A stretch of DNA of 64,000 nucleotides from JANMDU01 sp043777675. Its GTDB lineage: Bacteria; Pseudomonadota; Gammaproteobacteria; Burkholderiales; Burkholderiaceae_C. The position numbers and the translations under genes are program-made. The stretch's first letter is position 1. The number at the start of each line of letters is the position of its first letter. The notes beneath the pieces are model-generated. The model ran no database searches, was not told the origin of the DNA, and worked only from the letters and a program-made list of their open reading frames with translations. Below are positions 51,967 to 58,817 of the stretch, in pieces. The stretch lies in assembly GCA_043777675.1 (NCBI GenBank), contig JAYWHR010000061.1:62001-126000 (forward strand), written 5' to 3'.

Positions 51967-52584
51967 ATGTCCACACTCCAACAGTCCATCCTCATCTTCG
52001 CAGGCTCTGGCCGCGTTAATTCATTCAACCGCAAACTCGCCAAAGAGGCCGCCCGCCTCGTGCGCGAAGCCGATGGCCGGCCCACTTACATCGAGCTCTC
52101 CGATCTCAATCTGCCGCTGTACAACGCAGATCTAGAAGCCCACGGCACACCCGGCGGCGCGATCCGCTTGAAAGAAATGATGCACAGCCACGCCGGCTGG
52201 ATCATCGTCAGCCCGGAATACAACGGCAGCTACACCGCCTTACTGAAAAACACCATCGATTGGGCCAGCAGCCCCGCTAAGGCAGGCGCGGAATGCTCAG
52301 AAGATGAGGCAGCGCGCTGGAAAAGCGGCACCAAGCCCTTCGCCGGTAAAGTTGTCGGCCTGCTCTCAGCCTCCCCCGGCTCTCTGGGCGGCTTGCGCAG
52401 CTTGGATCATCTCGCGCCGCTATTGCGCAATTTGCAATGCTGGGTCGCCCCCCAGCAATTCGCGTTAAGCAAAGCCGGTGATGCGTTTGATGCGCAAGGC
52501 CATTTGCAAGACGCAAGCGCTATGGCCAGGGTCAAAGCCGTGGTGGATCAAGTGATCTTCGCTGCGAATCGGCTAAATGCTTGA
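51967..52584 (+). CDS. NADPH-dependent FMN reductase-family protein
   Basis: 205 residues with a flavodoxin-like fold: ILIFAGSGRVNSFNRKLA is the phosphate-binding loop of FMN, PLYNADLEAHGTP the second loop, and SPEYNGSYTALLKNTIDWAS the conserved flavin-contacting block. VVGLLSASPGSLGGLRSL is the third. Members reduce quinones, azo dyes or chromate with NAD(P)H. The substrate is not deducible. It is bracketed by repeat copies 11 and 12. Confidence 0.92.
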   Translation: MSTLQQSILIFAGSGRVNSFNRKLAKEAARLVREADGRPTYIELSDLNLPLYNADLEAHGTPGGAIRLKEMMHSHAGWIIVSPEYNGSYTALLKNTIDWASSPAKAGAECSEDEAARWKSGTKPFAGKVVGLLSASPGSLGGLRSLDHLAPLLRNLQCWVAPQQFALSKAGDAFDAQGHLQDASAMARVKAVVDQVIFAANRLNA

Positions 52585-52638
52585 TGCTATAGATTAAATA
52601 GCGCGTTACGCTGATTACATGCCGGCCAGCGGCTTTTT
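52585..52638 (+). repeat. dispersed repeat copy 12
   Basis: Head GCTATAGATTAAATAGCGCG, foot ATTACATGCCGGCCAGCGGC. It begins at the stop codon of the FMN reductase gene. Confidence 0.85.
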
Positions 52639-52696
52639 CGAGCGTAAAAATCTAGAAAAAGTGTTTTTAAGCATAAATGCACACATAATTAATAGC

Positions 52697-52742
52697 TTAT
52701 AAGCGTATAAAACTTGACTAAAAAGTGGTCATAGGCTAAATT
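52697..52742 (+). promoter_or_regulatory. promoter and possible operator of the mystery-protein A/B pair
   Basis: A -35 TTGACT (52714) and -10 TAAATT (52737) with 17-bp spacing lie just before the start codon of the HTH gene. The inverted repeat TTATA-AGCG-TATAA (52697-52710) abuts the -35, a likely site for autoregulation by the HTH protein. Confidence 0.6.
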
Positions 52743-52748
52743 TAAGGC

Positions 52749-53216
52749 ATGGTCACCCGCCTCAATCAACTCCAAACGCTTCAAACCGATGCCGCCCTCC
52801 AAGCTTGGCGCGATGCCAAGCTGCCCGCGCGCCCCCCCTCCGGCTGGGCGCGCAGCGTTCGTGAAGCCCTAGGCATGCCGGGCATCGTCATGGCCAAGCG
52901 CCTCGGTGTCTCGCCCGCCACTCTGCGCAACTTAGAAGCTGCCGAAGCCCGCCAAGCCATCACCTTAGCCAGCCTGCACAAGCTCGCCCAAGCCTTGGAT
53001 TGCGAGCTGCAATACGCTCTTGTGCCACGCCAAAGCCTCAGTCAGCAAATCGCCCAGCAAGCGCAGAAAAAAGCGCATGAGCAGCTAAGCCCCATCGCCC
53101 ACACTATGGCACTGGAAGATCAAGCCGTGCAAGGCAGCGCTCGCCACTTGCAGCGCGATCTGCTCGCCCAAGAGCTGCTCAATGGCTCACGCCACAAACT
53201 CTGGGCGCAGCCATGA
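52749..53216 (+). CDS. mobile mystery protein A-like HTH regulator
   Basis: 155 residues. A Xre-type helix-turn-helix lies at about residues 38-95: SVREALGMPGIVMAKRLGVS, PATLRNLEAAEARQAITL, KLAQALDCELQYALVP. The length and C-terminal helical tail match the protein group called mobile mystery protein A, which is nearly always followed by the Fic protein mystery B, as here (ATGA overlap). Probably the antitoxin/repressor of a Fic-type module; a -35/-10 promoter with an inverted repeat lies upstream. The function is inferred from pairing. Confidence 0.85.
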   Translation: MVTRLNQLQTLQTDAALQAWRDAKLPARPPSGWARSVREALGMPGIVMAKRLGVSPATLRNLEAAEARQAITLASLHKLAQALDCELQYALVPRQSLSQQIAQQAQKKAHEQLSPIAHTMALEDQAVQGSARHLQRDLLAQELLNGSRHKLWAQP

Positions 53217-53815
53217 TCGAGGCCTTTGCATACTCACCGGGAGCCACCCCGCTCGATCTCGATGAAGCCGCAGGCCTCATGCCCGGCCACATCCGCACCC
53301 AAGCCGAACTCAACCAATGGGAAGAGGCCAACATCCTCACCGCCCAAGAATGGCTGCTGCGCAAAATCAAAACTGCCAAGCCCGTCGCGCTGCTAGAAGA
53401 AGGCTTCGTGCGCGATCTGCACAAACGCATGTTCAAGCAAACTTGGCGCTGGGCAGGCAGCTTTCGCAGCAGCAACGAAAACATCGCCATCGACTGGCCA
53501 CACATCGCCACCCGCCTACGCACCCTGCTGGGCAACACGCTCTATCAAATCGAGCAAGGCACGAGCGATCCAACGGACGAGCTCGCCACCCGCTTTCATC
53601 ATCAACTCGTCTGCATCCACCCCTTCCCCAACGGCAACGGCCGCCACGCCCGCCTCATGGCAGATGCCCTGATCATGAGCCTCGGCCAGCCGCGCTTAAG
53701 CTGGGGGCAAACGCCGCTAGAAGCCTCAGGCAATGCGCGCGAGCGCTATCTCTCCGCGCTGCGTGCTGCTGACGTGGGTGAATGGGGGTTGCTGCATACA
53801 TTCGTACGAAGCTAG
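53213..53815 (+). CDS. mobile mystery protein B-like Fic-domain protein
   Basis: 200 residues with an intact Fic core HPFPNGNGRHAR (catalytic His136), preceded by DLHKRMFKQTWRWAGSFR, a hallmark of the mystery-protein B and related Fic toxins. Family knowledge: Fic proteins with HxFxxGNGR transfer AMP or related groups to target proteins. There is no inhibitory S/TxxxE motif in a linked helix that I can see; control probably comes from the upstream HTH partner, with which it is translationally coupled. A dispersed repeat starts 3 bp after the stop. Confidence 0.88.
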   Translation: MIEAFAYSPGATPLDLDEAAGLMPGHIRTQAELNQWEEANILTAQEWLLRKIKTAKPVALLEEGFVRDLHKRMFKQTWRWAGSFRSSNENIAIDWPHIATRLRTLLGNTLYQIEQGTSDPTDELATRFHHQLVCIHPFPNGNGRHARLMADALIMSLGQPRLSWGQTPLEASGNARERYLSALRAADVGEWGLLHTFVRS

Positions 53816-53817
53816 GT

Positions 53818-53875
53818 CACTATTAATTTAGTAGCGCTCCGCGCAGATTCTATGCCGGCAATCAGCGGTTTTCTT
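53818..53875 (+). repeat. dispersed repeat copy 13 (near consensus)
   Basis: Head CTATTAATTTAGTAGCGCTC, body CGCGCAGATTCTATGCCGGC, tail AATCAGCGGTTTTCTTA. Between two convergent Fic genes. This copy shows the whole unit best. Confidence 0.92.
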
Positions 53876-53894
53876 ATCAAAAACCAGTGAAAAA

Positions 53895-55097
53895 TCACCC
53901 TTCCGCTTCAGGCCACAGCTTCGGAAAATAAAACCGCAGCGCGTGCTGCGGCACACCCATGCGCAGCTTGCCATAAGGCGAATCACTCAGCAGCAAACCG
54001 CGCTGAAGCAATGCCGCCACCTGGCTAGATGCAGCACGATCACCCAAGCCCAGCATCGTCTTGAAATCCGCGCGCTCCAGCTCACCCTGCGATGCAAACA
54101 AATAATGCAGCCCGCGAACCGCTTCGCTACGCACACCCGCGCGCACCACCTTTTCCTCAAACGCCAAGCAAGCTTCCATGCGATCCTTCATGCTCGGCAG
54201 GTCAAGCTGCGCCGTCATAAAAGTCACTTGATCCATGCACACCTCCAGCACGTAGCCGATCCAGCGCACCAGCGCCGCCTCGCTCAGATTGCCGCGCCCA
54301 TCCAAATCCCCCGCACGGTGCGAATCAGCCGCAGCTAGATGCGCGTAATAAGCCTCATGCGTGCGGGCAAAGCCTCGCAACGGAGACCACAGGCCATTGG
54401 TGAGGCCCATCTGCCCCAAAGCTAAATGCGTATGCAGCCGCACCACCCGGCCATTGCCGTCACGAAACGGATGAATCCAAGCCAGCCGATGATGCCCCGC
54501 CGCCGCCGCGATCACGGCCATTTCCCCCCGGCGCACACCGCCATACACCGAAGCCCAGCGCGCGAGAAAAGCCTGCAAATGCGCCGCATCTGGCGCGGCA
54601 TGAATGCCTACGCTGACTTGCTTTTCTCGCCAAGCCCCCGGCTCAAGCGTCTCGCCATCGGGCAGCGTGCGATCCACCTCAGGCAGCCGAGCAAACAAAT
54701 CCTGATGAATCTCGCTCACCATTTGCGCAGACCACACCCGCGCCGCATCCCAAGCAGGCCATTGCTTTTGCAGCTGCGCCTCAGTCGCCATATGCGCCAG
54801 CGCCAGCCGCTGCCTGCGTGCCTTATCCGCATCAGCAGAGTAATCATTGCGCAGCGCCTGCTCAATCTCCAGCGGCAGCGTGTGCTGCCCCTCCAGCTTG
54901 TTGGAGTAATAAGAATTCATTGCCAAAAGCAGCGTGCGTAGCCCCGAGAGAGCGCCCGGCTGGCATGCGCCCGAGAGCCTGTCAGACGCCCGAATCAAAT
55001 CCCCCGCCCGCTCCAAAAGCTCGCGCGAGCGCGCTTCAGAAGGCAGCAGCGGCTCCATCTGCGCAGGGTGATCATAAAGCGGGAATTTTTGCGACAT
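53895..55097 (-). CDS. Fic-family adenylyltransferase with N-terminal inhibitory helix
   Basis: 400 residues. Autoinhibitory motif SNKLEG (Ser65 to Glu69) in the N-terminal domain, and the canonical Fic loop HPFRDGNGRVVR with catalytic His209, making it a class II self-inhibited Fic enzyme. A C-terminal winged-helix-like segment (FKTMLGLGDRAASSQVAALLQRG) follows. The arrangement is the common two-domain Fic_N/Fic type, target unknown. It is convergent with the mystery-protein B gene across a repeat and is separately transcribed. Confidence 0.92.
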   Translation of the reverse strand: MSQKFPLYDHPAQMEPLLPSEARSRELLERAGDLIRASDRLSGACQPGALSGLRTLLLAMNSYYSNKLEGQHTLPLEIEQALRNDYSADADKARRQRLALAHMATEAQLQKQWPAWDAARVWSAQMVSEIHQDLFARLPEVDRTLPDGETLEPGAWREKQVSVGIHAAPDAAHLQAFLARWASVYGGVRRGEMAVIAAAAGHHRLAWIHPFRDGNGRVVRLHTHLALGQMGLTNGLWSPLRGFARTHEAYYAHLAAADSHRAGDLDGRGNLSEAALVRWIGYVLEVCMDQVTFMTAQLDLPSMKDRMEACLAFEEKVVRAGVRSEAVRGLHYLFASQGELERADFKTMLGLGDRAASSQVAALLQRGLLLSDSPYGKLRMGVPQHALRFYFPKLWPEAEG

Positions 55098-55210
55098 TGA
55101 AAATCTATTTAACGTGTTGAATTAAAACAAGTTTTAGAGATTTTTGCAAGATGTTTTGCGAGATTGAATGCAGGTTTGAAACAGTCAAAGAAATGCTGAT
55201 ATACACCATG

Positions 55211-55268
55211 CGTGCTATATATTTAGTAGCGCCCCGCGCAGATTCTATGCCGGCAATCAGCCCGTTTT
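55211..55268 (+). repeat. dispersed repeat copy 14
   Basis: Head GCTATATATTTAGTAGCGCC, body CCGCGCAGATTCTATGCCGG, tail CAATCAGCCCGTTTTGC. It is in the 180-bp gap between the Fic gene and the hydrolase; the rest of that gap is AT-rich with no further feature. Confidence 0.92.
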
Positions 55269-55279
55269 GCTTTAAAAAC

Positions 55280-56284
55280 TTACTTCCCAGATAAGAAAGC
55301 CTGCACAGCAGCCACCGTCAGCTTCGCATCCTCCTCCTGCGGCACATGCCCCAGCGCGTCAAACATCACCAGCTTGGAGCCCTTGATATCCTTCGCAAAA
55401 AGCTGCGCATTGGAAGGCGGAATCAAGCGGTCCTGCCCGCCCCAAATAATCAGCGTGGGCTGCGTGATCTTCGCAATCCGCTCGGGTGCAATCGCGCGCG
55501 GCTCGCGCATCCGCAGGCCCAGTGCGCGGCGGTTACCTTCCCGCAGCGCCAGCTCGTAATACAAGTCCACCAAAGCGGGCGTCACCTTACTCGGATCGCC
55601 ATACACGCTGCGCACATCGCGCTCAATCGTAAAGCGCGGCAAGGTGTTTTCTGTGATCGGCGCGAGCAGCGCAATTTCCGCTGCCTGAAACGCCATCGGC
55701 ATGTCAATCGCCTTGAAGTCATACCCCGCCGAGTCCACCAAAATCAGCTTCGCAATGCGCTGCGGTTGGGTAGCTCGCAGCAAATCCGCCGTCTCCCAAG
55801 CAATCGTCCCGCCCAGCGAGTTGCCGCCCAGCACCACAGGCTGAGTCACGCTCAGCGCATCCAGTGTCGCCACCACAAATTTCGCGTAATTCACCAAAGA
55901 ATAGCGTCCACCATCCTCTTGCAGCCACTGCCCCGCATACGGCCCCGTTAGCCCAAAGCCCGGCAAATCAAAGCGAATCACCCGCTGCGTCTTGGAAAGC
56001 TCAGCCGCCCAGCCATCCCAGGTATGCAAACTCGCCCCCGTGCCGTGCAAAAGCACAATCGGCTCCGCACCCTCACCACCAGGGGTGCGCGGCCCCTCAT
56101 CACGCACATGCACAGACATCCCCCGCACATCCACAAACTTAGAGCTAGACGCCGGCGCTGCCCAACGGCCCTTCAGCGATTCCACACTGCGATCCGACTC
56201 CCAGCTCAAAGCCAAGCCGCCGCCGATAACAAGCACCACCACCATCGCCGCACAAAACCACCGCCCAGTCTTCAAGCGCATCAA
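55280..56284 (-). CDS. membrane-anchored alpha/beta hydrolase
   Basis: 334 residues. An N-terminal hydrophobic segment (WFCAAMVVVLVIGGGLALSW) without a lipobox suggests a signal anchor. Hydrolase fold: oxyanion HGTG (LLHGTGASLHTWDGW), nucleophile elbow GNSLGG, acid in IIWGGQDRLIPPS and catalytic His in ALGHVPQEED, all in the expected order. Similar proteins act as esterases or haloalkane-type hydrolases; the substrate is unclear. It lies between two dispersed repeats. Confidence 0.9.
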   Translation of the reverse strand: MMRLKTGRWFCAAMVVVLVIGGGLALSWESDRSVESLKGRWAAPASSSKFVDVRGMSVHVRDEGPRTPGGEGAEPIVLLHGTGASLHTWDGWAAELSKTQRVIRFDLPGFGLTGPYAGQWLQEDGGRYSLVNYAKFVVATLDALSVTQPVVLGGNSLGGTIAWETADLLRATQPQRIAKLILVDSAGYDFKAIDMPMAFQAAEIALLAPITENTLPRFTIERDVRSVYGDPSKVTPALVDLYYELALREGNRRALGLRMREPRAIAPERIAKITQPTLIIWGGQDRLIPPSNAQLFAKDIKGSKLVMFDALGHVPQEEDAKLTVAAVQAFLSGK

Positions 56285-56363
56285 ATCACCTCAGTAAAAA
56301 ATTACGCAGCCTAGCGAAAACCAAGCCAAAAGCCAACCCCGCGAAAGTCGGGGTTTGATTCAG

Positions 56364-56418
56364 TAAACTACAAATTTGATAGCGCCCCGCGCAGGTTCTA
56401 TGCCGGCGAACAGCCCAA
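56364..56418 (+). repeat. dispersed repeat copy 15
   Basis: Head ACTACAAATTTGATAGCGCC, body CCGCGCAGGTTCTATGCCGG, tail CGAACAGCCC. It is in the gap between the hydrolase and the small antitoxin-like gene. Confidence 0.92.
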
Positions 56419-56424
56419 AAGCCT

Positions 56425-56643
56425 TCAAGAACTGCCTTCTGACAGGTTCAAATTCCCCTTCAAAGGAACAATCTTGCAAACCCGCTGAAAACCTTGCCGC
56501 GCATACCCCGGATACATCATCTCGCGCAGCCTCTCCACCTCCGCCAAACGAGCCTCCAACGGCTGCGAAAGCCAATAGCGCAAATCTGCTGCTGCCTGCT
56601 CATCACGCTGAGCCAATGTGCTTTTATGAACCACGCGTTCCAT
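56425..56643 (-). CDS. small antitoxin-like protein (partner of nucleotidyltransferase toxins)
   Basis: 72 residues. The pattern MERVVHKSTL, DLRYWLSQPLEARLAEVERLRE, and FQRVCKIV resembles a widespread small protein (YWL...PEERL..VE.LR) usually encoded beside a nucleotidyltransferase, where it is suspected to act as antitoxin. No nucleotidyltransferase gene is present on either side, so it is probably an orphan. Its last dozen residues (PLKGNLNLSEGSS) look like read-through. Start ATG 56643. The family call is by memory of the pattern only. Confidence 0.55.
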   Translation of the reverse strand: MERVVHKSTLAQRDEQAAADLRYWLSQPLEARLAEVERLREMMYPGYARQGFQRVCKIVPLKGNLNLSEGSS

Positions 56644-56693
56644 ACTTTAAGTGTCCGTCGTTTTCGAGCATAAGGCAAATTTAGCACCATCAA

Positions 56694-56752
56694 AATACTA
56701 CAAATCTAATAGCACTCCACGCATAGTCTGCGACGGCAAACAGCGGTTTTCT
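56694..56752 (+). repeat. dispersed repeat copy 16
   Basis: Head ACTACAAATCTAATAGCACT, body CCACGCATAGTCTGCGACGG, tail CAAACAGCGGTTTTCTT. Between two small antitoxin-like genes. Confidence 0.88.
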
Positions 56753-56767
56753 TCCTTAAAACCCGCA

Positions 56768-56986
56768 TCAAACCGCCTTCGCAAACCGCTCATCCAGCTC
56801 ATCCAATATCGCCAGCCCGCGCGCTACATCGCCGCGATGCGCACGCATCGCAAATCGCGCCTTTGTTCCTTGCTGCACCAAAGCCACCGTCGCCAACTCT
56901 TCCATCAGCTTGTTCGCACTCAAGCCCCGCGAGCGCGCCAGCTCCTTCAAGCGCACGTGCAACGCATCAGTTAATCGAATCTTCAT
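56768..56986 (-). CDS. ribbon-helix-helix antitoxin-like protein
   Basis: 72 residues from ATG 56986. A ribbon-helix-helix start MKIRLTDALHVRLKELARSR, GLSANKLMEELATVAL is typical of Arc/CopG-type DNA-binding antitoxins. A longer frame reads through the adjacent repeat to a TTG at 57076, adding LADIESAQSAIESIV, the same peptide frame as in the repeat copies in tcuA and tcuB, so an extended form cannot be excluded. No toxin gene is coupled. It lies between two repeat copies. Confidence 0.65.
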   Translation of the reverse strand: MKIRLTDALHVRLKELARSRGLSANKLMEELATVALVQQGTKARFAMRAHRGDVARGLAILDELDERFAKAV

Positions 56987-57023
56987 CTCAGCCAAAGCTT
57001 TGTTCCTTGCAATTTCATCTGAA

Positions 57024-57076
57024 AATACTATTGATTCAATAGCACTCTGCGCAGATTCTATGTCGGCTAACAGCAA
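57024..57076 (+). repeat. dispersed repeat copy 17
   Basis: Head ACTATTGATTCAATAGCACT, body CTGCGCAGATTCTATGTCGG, tail CTAACAGC. Upstream of the ribbon-helix-helix gene, with an open minus-strand frame through it. Confidence 0.9.
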
Positions 57077-57193
57077 ATATCGCTCATAAATCCGCCATAA
57101 AACGCTTCAAAACATACAAATCAAGCTCAGTTGCCACATCACCCAATCAGCTCTAAAATAAGCTCTAATTTTATCTCCAAATACCAAGCCATC

Positions 57194-57451
57194 ATGCAAG
57201 CCCTGCTCACCCCCCTTACCGTTGGCATCAGCGAATTCAAGAAAAACCCCGGCGCCACTCTGCGCAAAGCCAAAGGCGCGCCCATCGCCGTGCTCAGCCA
57301 CAACGCTCCCTCGTTTTACGTCGTGCAGCCCGAAGTCATGCAAGGCTTTGCCGATGCCCTCGCCGAGAAAGATTTCACAGCCCTCATCCAAGCCCGCCGC
57401 GCCAGCGCAGCACTTGGCAACAGCATCGAAGTCAGCGTCGAAGATCTCTGA
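57194..57451 (+). CDS. Phd/YefM-family antitoxin
   Basis: 85 residues from ATG 57194 (MQALLTPLTVGISEFKKNPG). The Phd/YefM (StbD-like) core is ISEFKKNPGATLRKAKGAPIAVL, then SFYVVQPEVMQ, and a C-terminal arm that would wrap the toxin. The earlier in-frame start at 57131 lacks support. It precedes a RelE/StbE-type toxin gene by 2 bp. Since that gene carries an in-frame stop, the antitoxin may now be an orphan. Confidence 0.85.
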   Translation: MQALLTPLTVGISEFKKNPGATLRKAKGAPIAVLSHNAPSFYVVQPEVMQGFADALAEKDFTALIQARRASAALGNSIEVSVEDL

Positions 57452-57453
57452 GC

Positions 57454-57882
57454 ATGGCGAGCAAACCCGCCAAAGCGTCGAGCAAGACGCCCGCCGCCAG
57501 CCTGCGCGCGCATCGTTATCGCCTCCGCTTTGAAACAGACGCTTGGGAAGAATGGAAAAAGTAGGGCGGCGCACCCAAAGCCGCATTGCGCGAAGCCCTC
57601 ATCAAGCGCTTAGATGAACCGCACATCCCCGCCGCCGCCCTCAAAGGCGAGCTCTCTGGCTGCTACAAAATCAAACTGCTCAAAGCAGGCTATCGCCTCG
57701 TCTATGAAGTGCTCGATGATGTCGTCGTTGTGCTCGTGTTAGCCGTAGGCAAACGCGAAGACAGCGCCGCCTACACAGAAGCCATTGAGCGAGTCATGAG
57801 CAGCGCGCGCCAGGCAGTCGTCAAAGCGTTACGCTTGCAGCAACCACCTAACAAACAGACTAATACCAAAAGAAAGCCTTGA
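57454..57882 (+). pseudogene. RelE/StbE-type toxin with in-frame amber codon
   Basis: From ATG 57454 the product reads MASKPAKASSKTPAASLRAH, then YRLRFETDAWEEWKK, then a TAG at 57562-57564, then GGAPKAALREALIKRL and the rest of a RelE-like toxin (CYKIKLLKAGYRLVYEVLDD, VVVLVLAVGKRE). The stop sits where family members have Leu (EWxKL-type), a single-base change from TTG. The open remainder could restart at the TTG at 57586 but would lack the first strand and helix. Without amber suppression, full toxin is not made. It may be an inactivated toxin or a sequencing error. Confidence 0.85.
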
Positions 57883-57893
57883 CGCTTGGAGCC

Positions 57894-58590
57894 TTACTTC
57901 ACCAGCCGAGCATTCTGCGGAAACATCGCTTGTCTCGCGTCATCATCCATCTCCGCTTTAAAGCTGTGCTGAGCCTTCAAAGCTTCTGCCCGCTGCGCGG
58001 CCGGGCGCGCGTTGATCTCATCGAACAGGCGCTTCACATGCGGCAGGCTACCCCAAGCTTCTGCCCCCAAAATAAACGGCACCGCGCGCGCCCAGCCCCA
58101 CACCGCCATATCCACAATCGTGTAGGCATCGCCCAGCATGTAGCGATGCTTGGCCAACTGATCATTGATGATGCCCCAATGCCGTTGCGCCTCAAAATCG
58201 TAGCGATTCACCGCATATTCTTTAGGCTCCGGCGCAAAGTGCTTAAAGTGCACCGCCTGGCCAGAATACGGGCCAATGCCAGTCGCCACAAACATCAGCC
58301 ATGAAACCATCTGCGCCCGCTCTGCCGGCGTGTTGCTGGGCAAAAATTGCCCCGCCCTTTAAGCCGAATACGTCAGCCAAATAAAGCAAGATCGCATTGC
58401 TATCAAACACAGTCGCCTCGCCATCCACCAAGGCCGGCGTCTTCGCATTCGGGTTGATCGCTTTGAAGGCTGCGCTATGCTGCTCGCCTTTCCGCGTATC
58501 CACCGGCACTAGCTCATAAGGCAAACCGGTTTCTTCCAGCAAGAGCGCGACTTTGAGGGGATTGGGCGAGGGATGGTAGTAAAACTCCAT
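57894..58590 (-). pseudogene. glutathione S-transferase with one-base frameshift
   Basis: The N-terminal thioredoxin-like half (from ATG 58590: MEFYYHPSPNPLKVALLLEE, PNAKTPALVDGE, DSNAILLYLADVFGLKG) and the C-terminal half (SNTPAERAQMVSWLMFVATG, YMLGDAYTIVDMAVWGW) are in different frames. They join perfectly (KGGQFLPSNTP) if one base is removed from the four-C run at 58350-58353. Otherwise it is a normal YfcG-like GST. It could be a recent pseudogene, a slippage-prone locus or an assembly error. Confidence 0.85.
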
Positions 58591-58640
58591 GGGATGTCCA
58601 AGTTGAGAGGGTGAGGGATGAGTCTACGGCGCGGAGATGA

Positions 58641-58817
58641 CTCTTACAGCACGGCTGCTCTGATAGCCACTCCGTGCCTACACGGAACGGCTTCAACAAA
58701 CTAGACCGGGCATACTTACATCGCTGGCATGCGATTGAGCTAGGCAAGCCTTTGGGCTTTAAATTTGTTGAAGGCGCGGTTAAACTCACGCTCAAGAAAC
58801 ATGAAAAGCATCACTAA
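58641..58817 (+). other. short unrecognised frame upstream of the methyltransferase
   Basis: Open after a stop at 58638, with possible start GTG 58674. It reads VPTRNGFNKLDRAYLHRWHA, then IELGKPLGFKFVEGAVKLTL, KKHEKHH, ending 17 bp into the methyltransferase gene. The composition looks protein-like and could be the tail of a lost gene or a small coupled protein. I do not recognise it. Confidence 0.3.

Noticed and set aside
58514..58795. 93-codon minus-strand frame with several Cys upstream of the GST
   Set aside because: It overlaps the GST start and the short frame on the other strand and shows no domain; Cys spacing is irregular.
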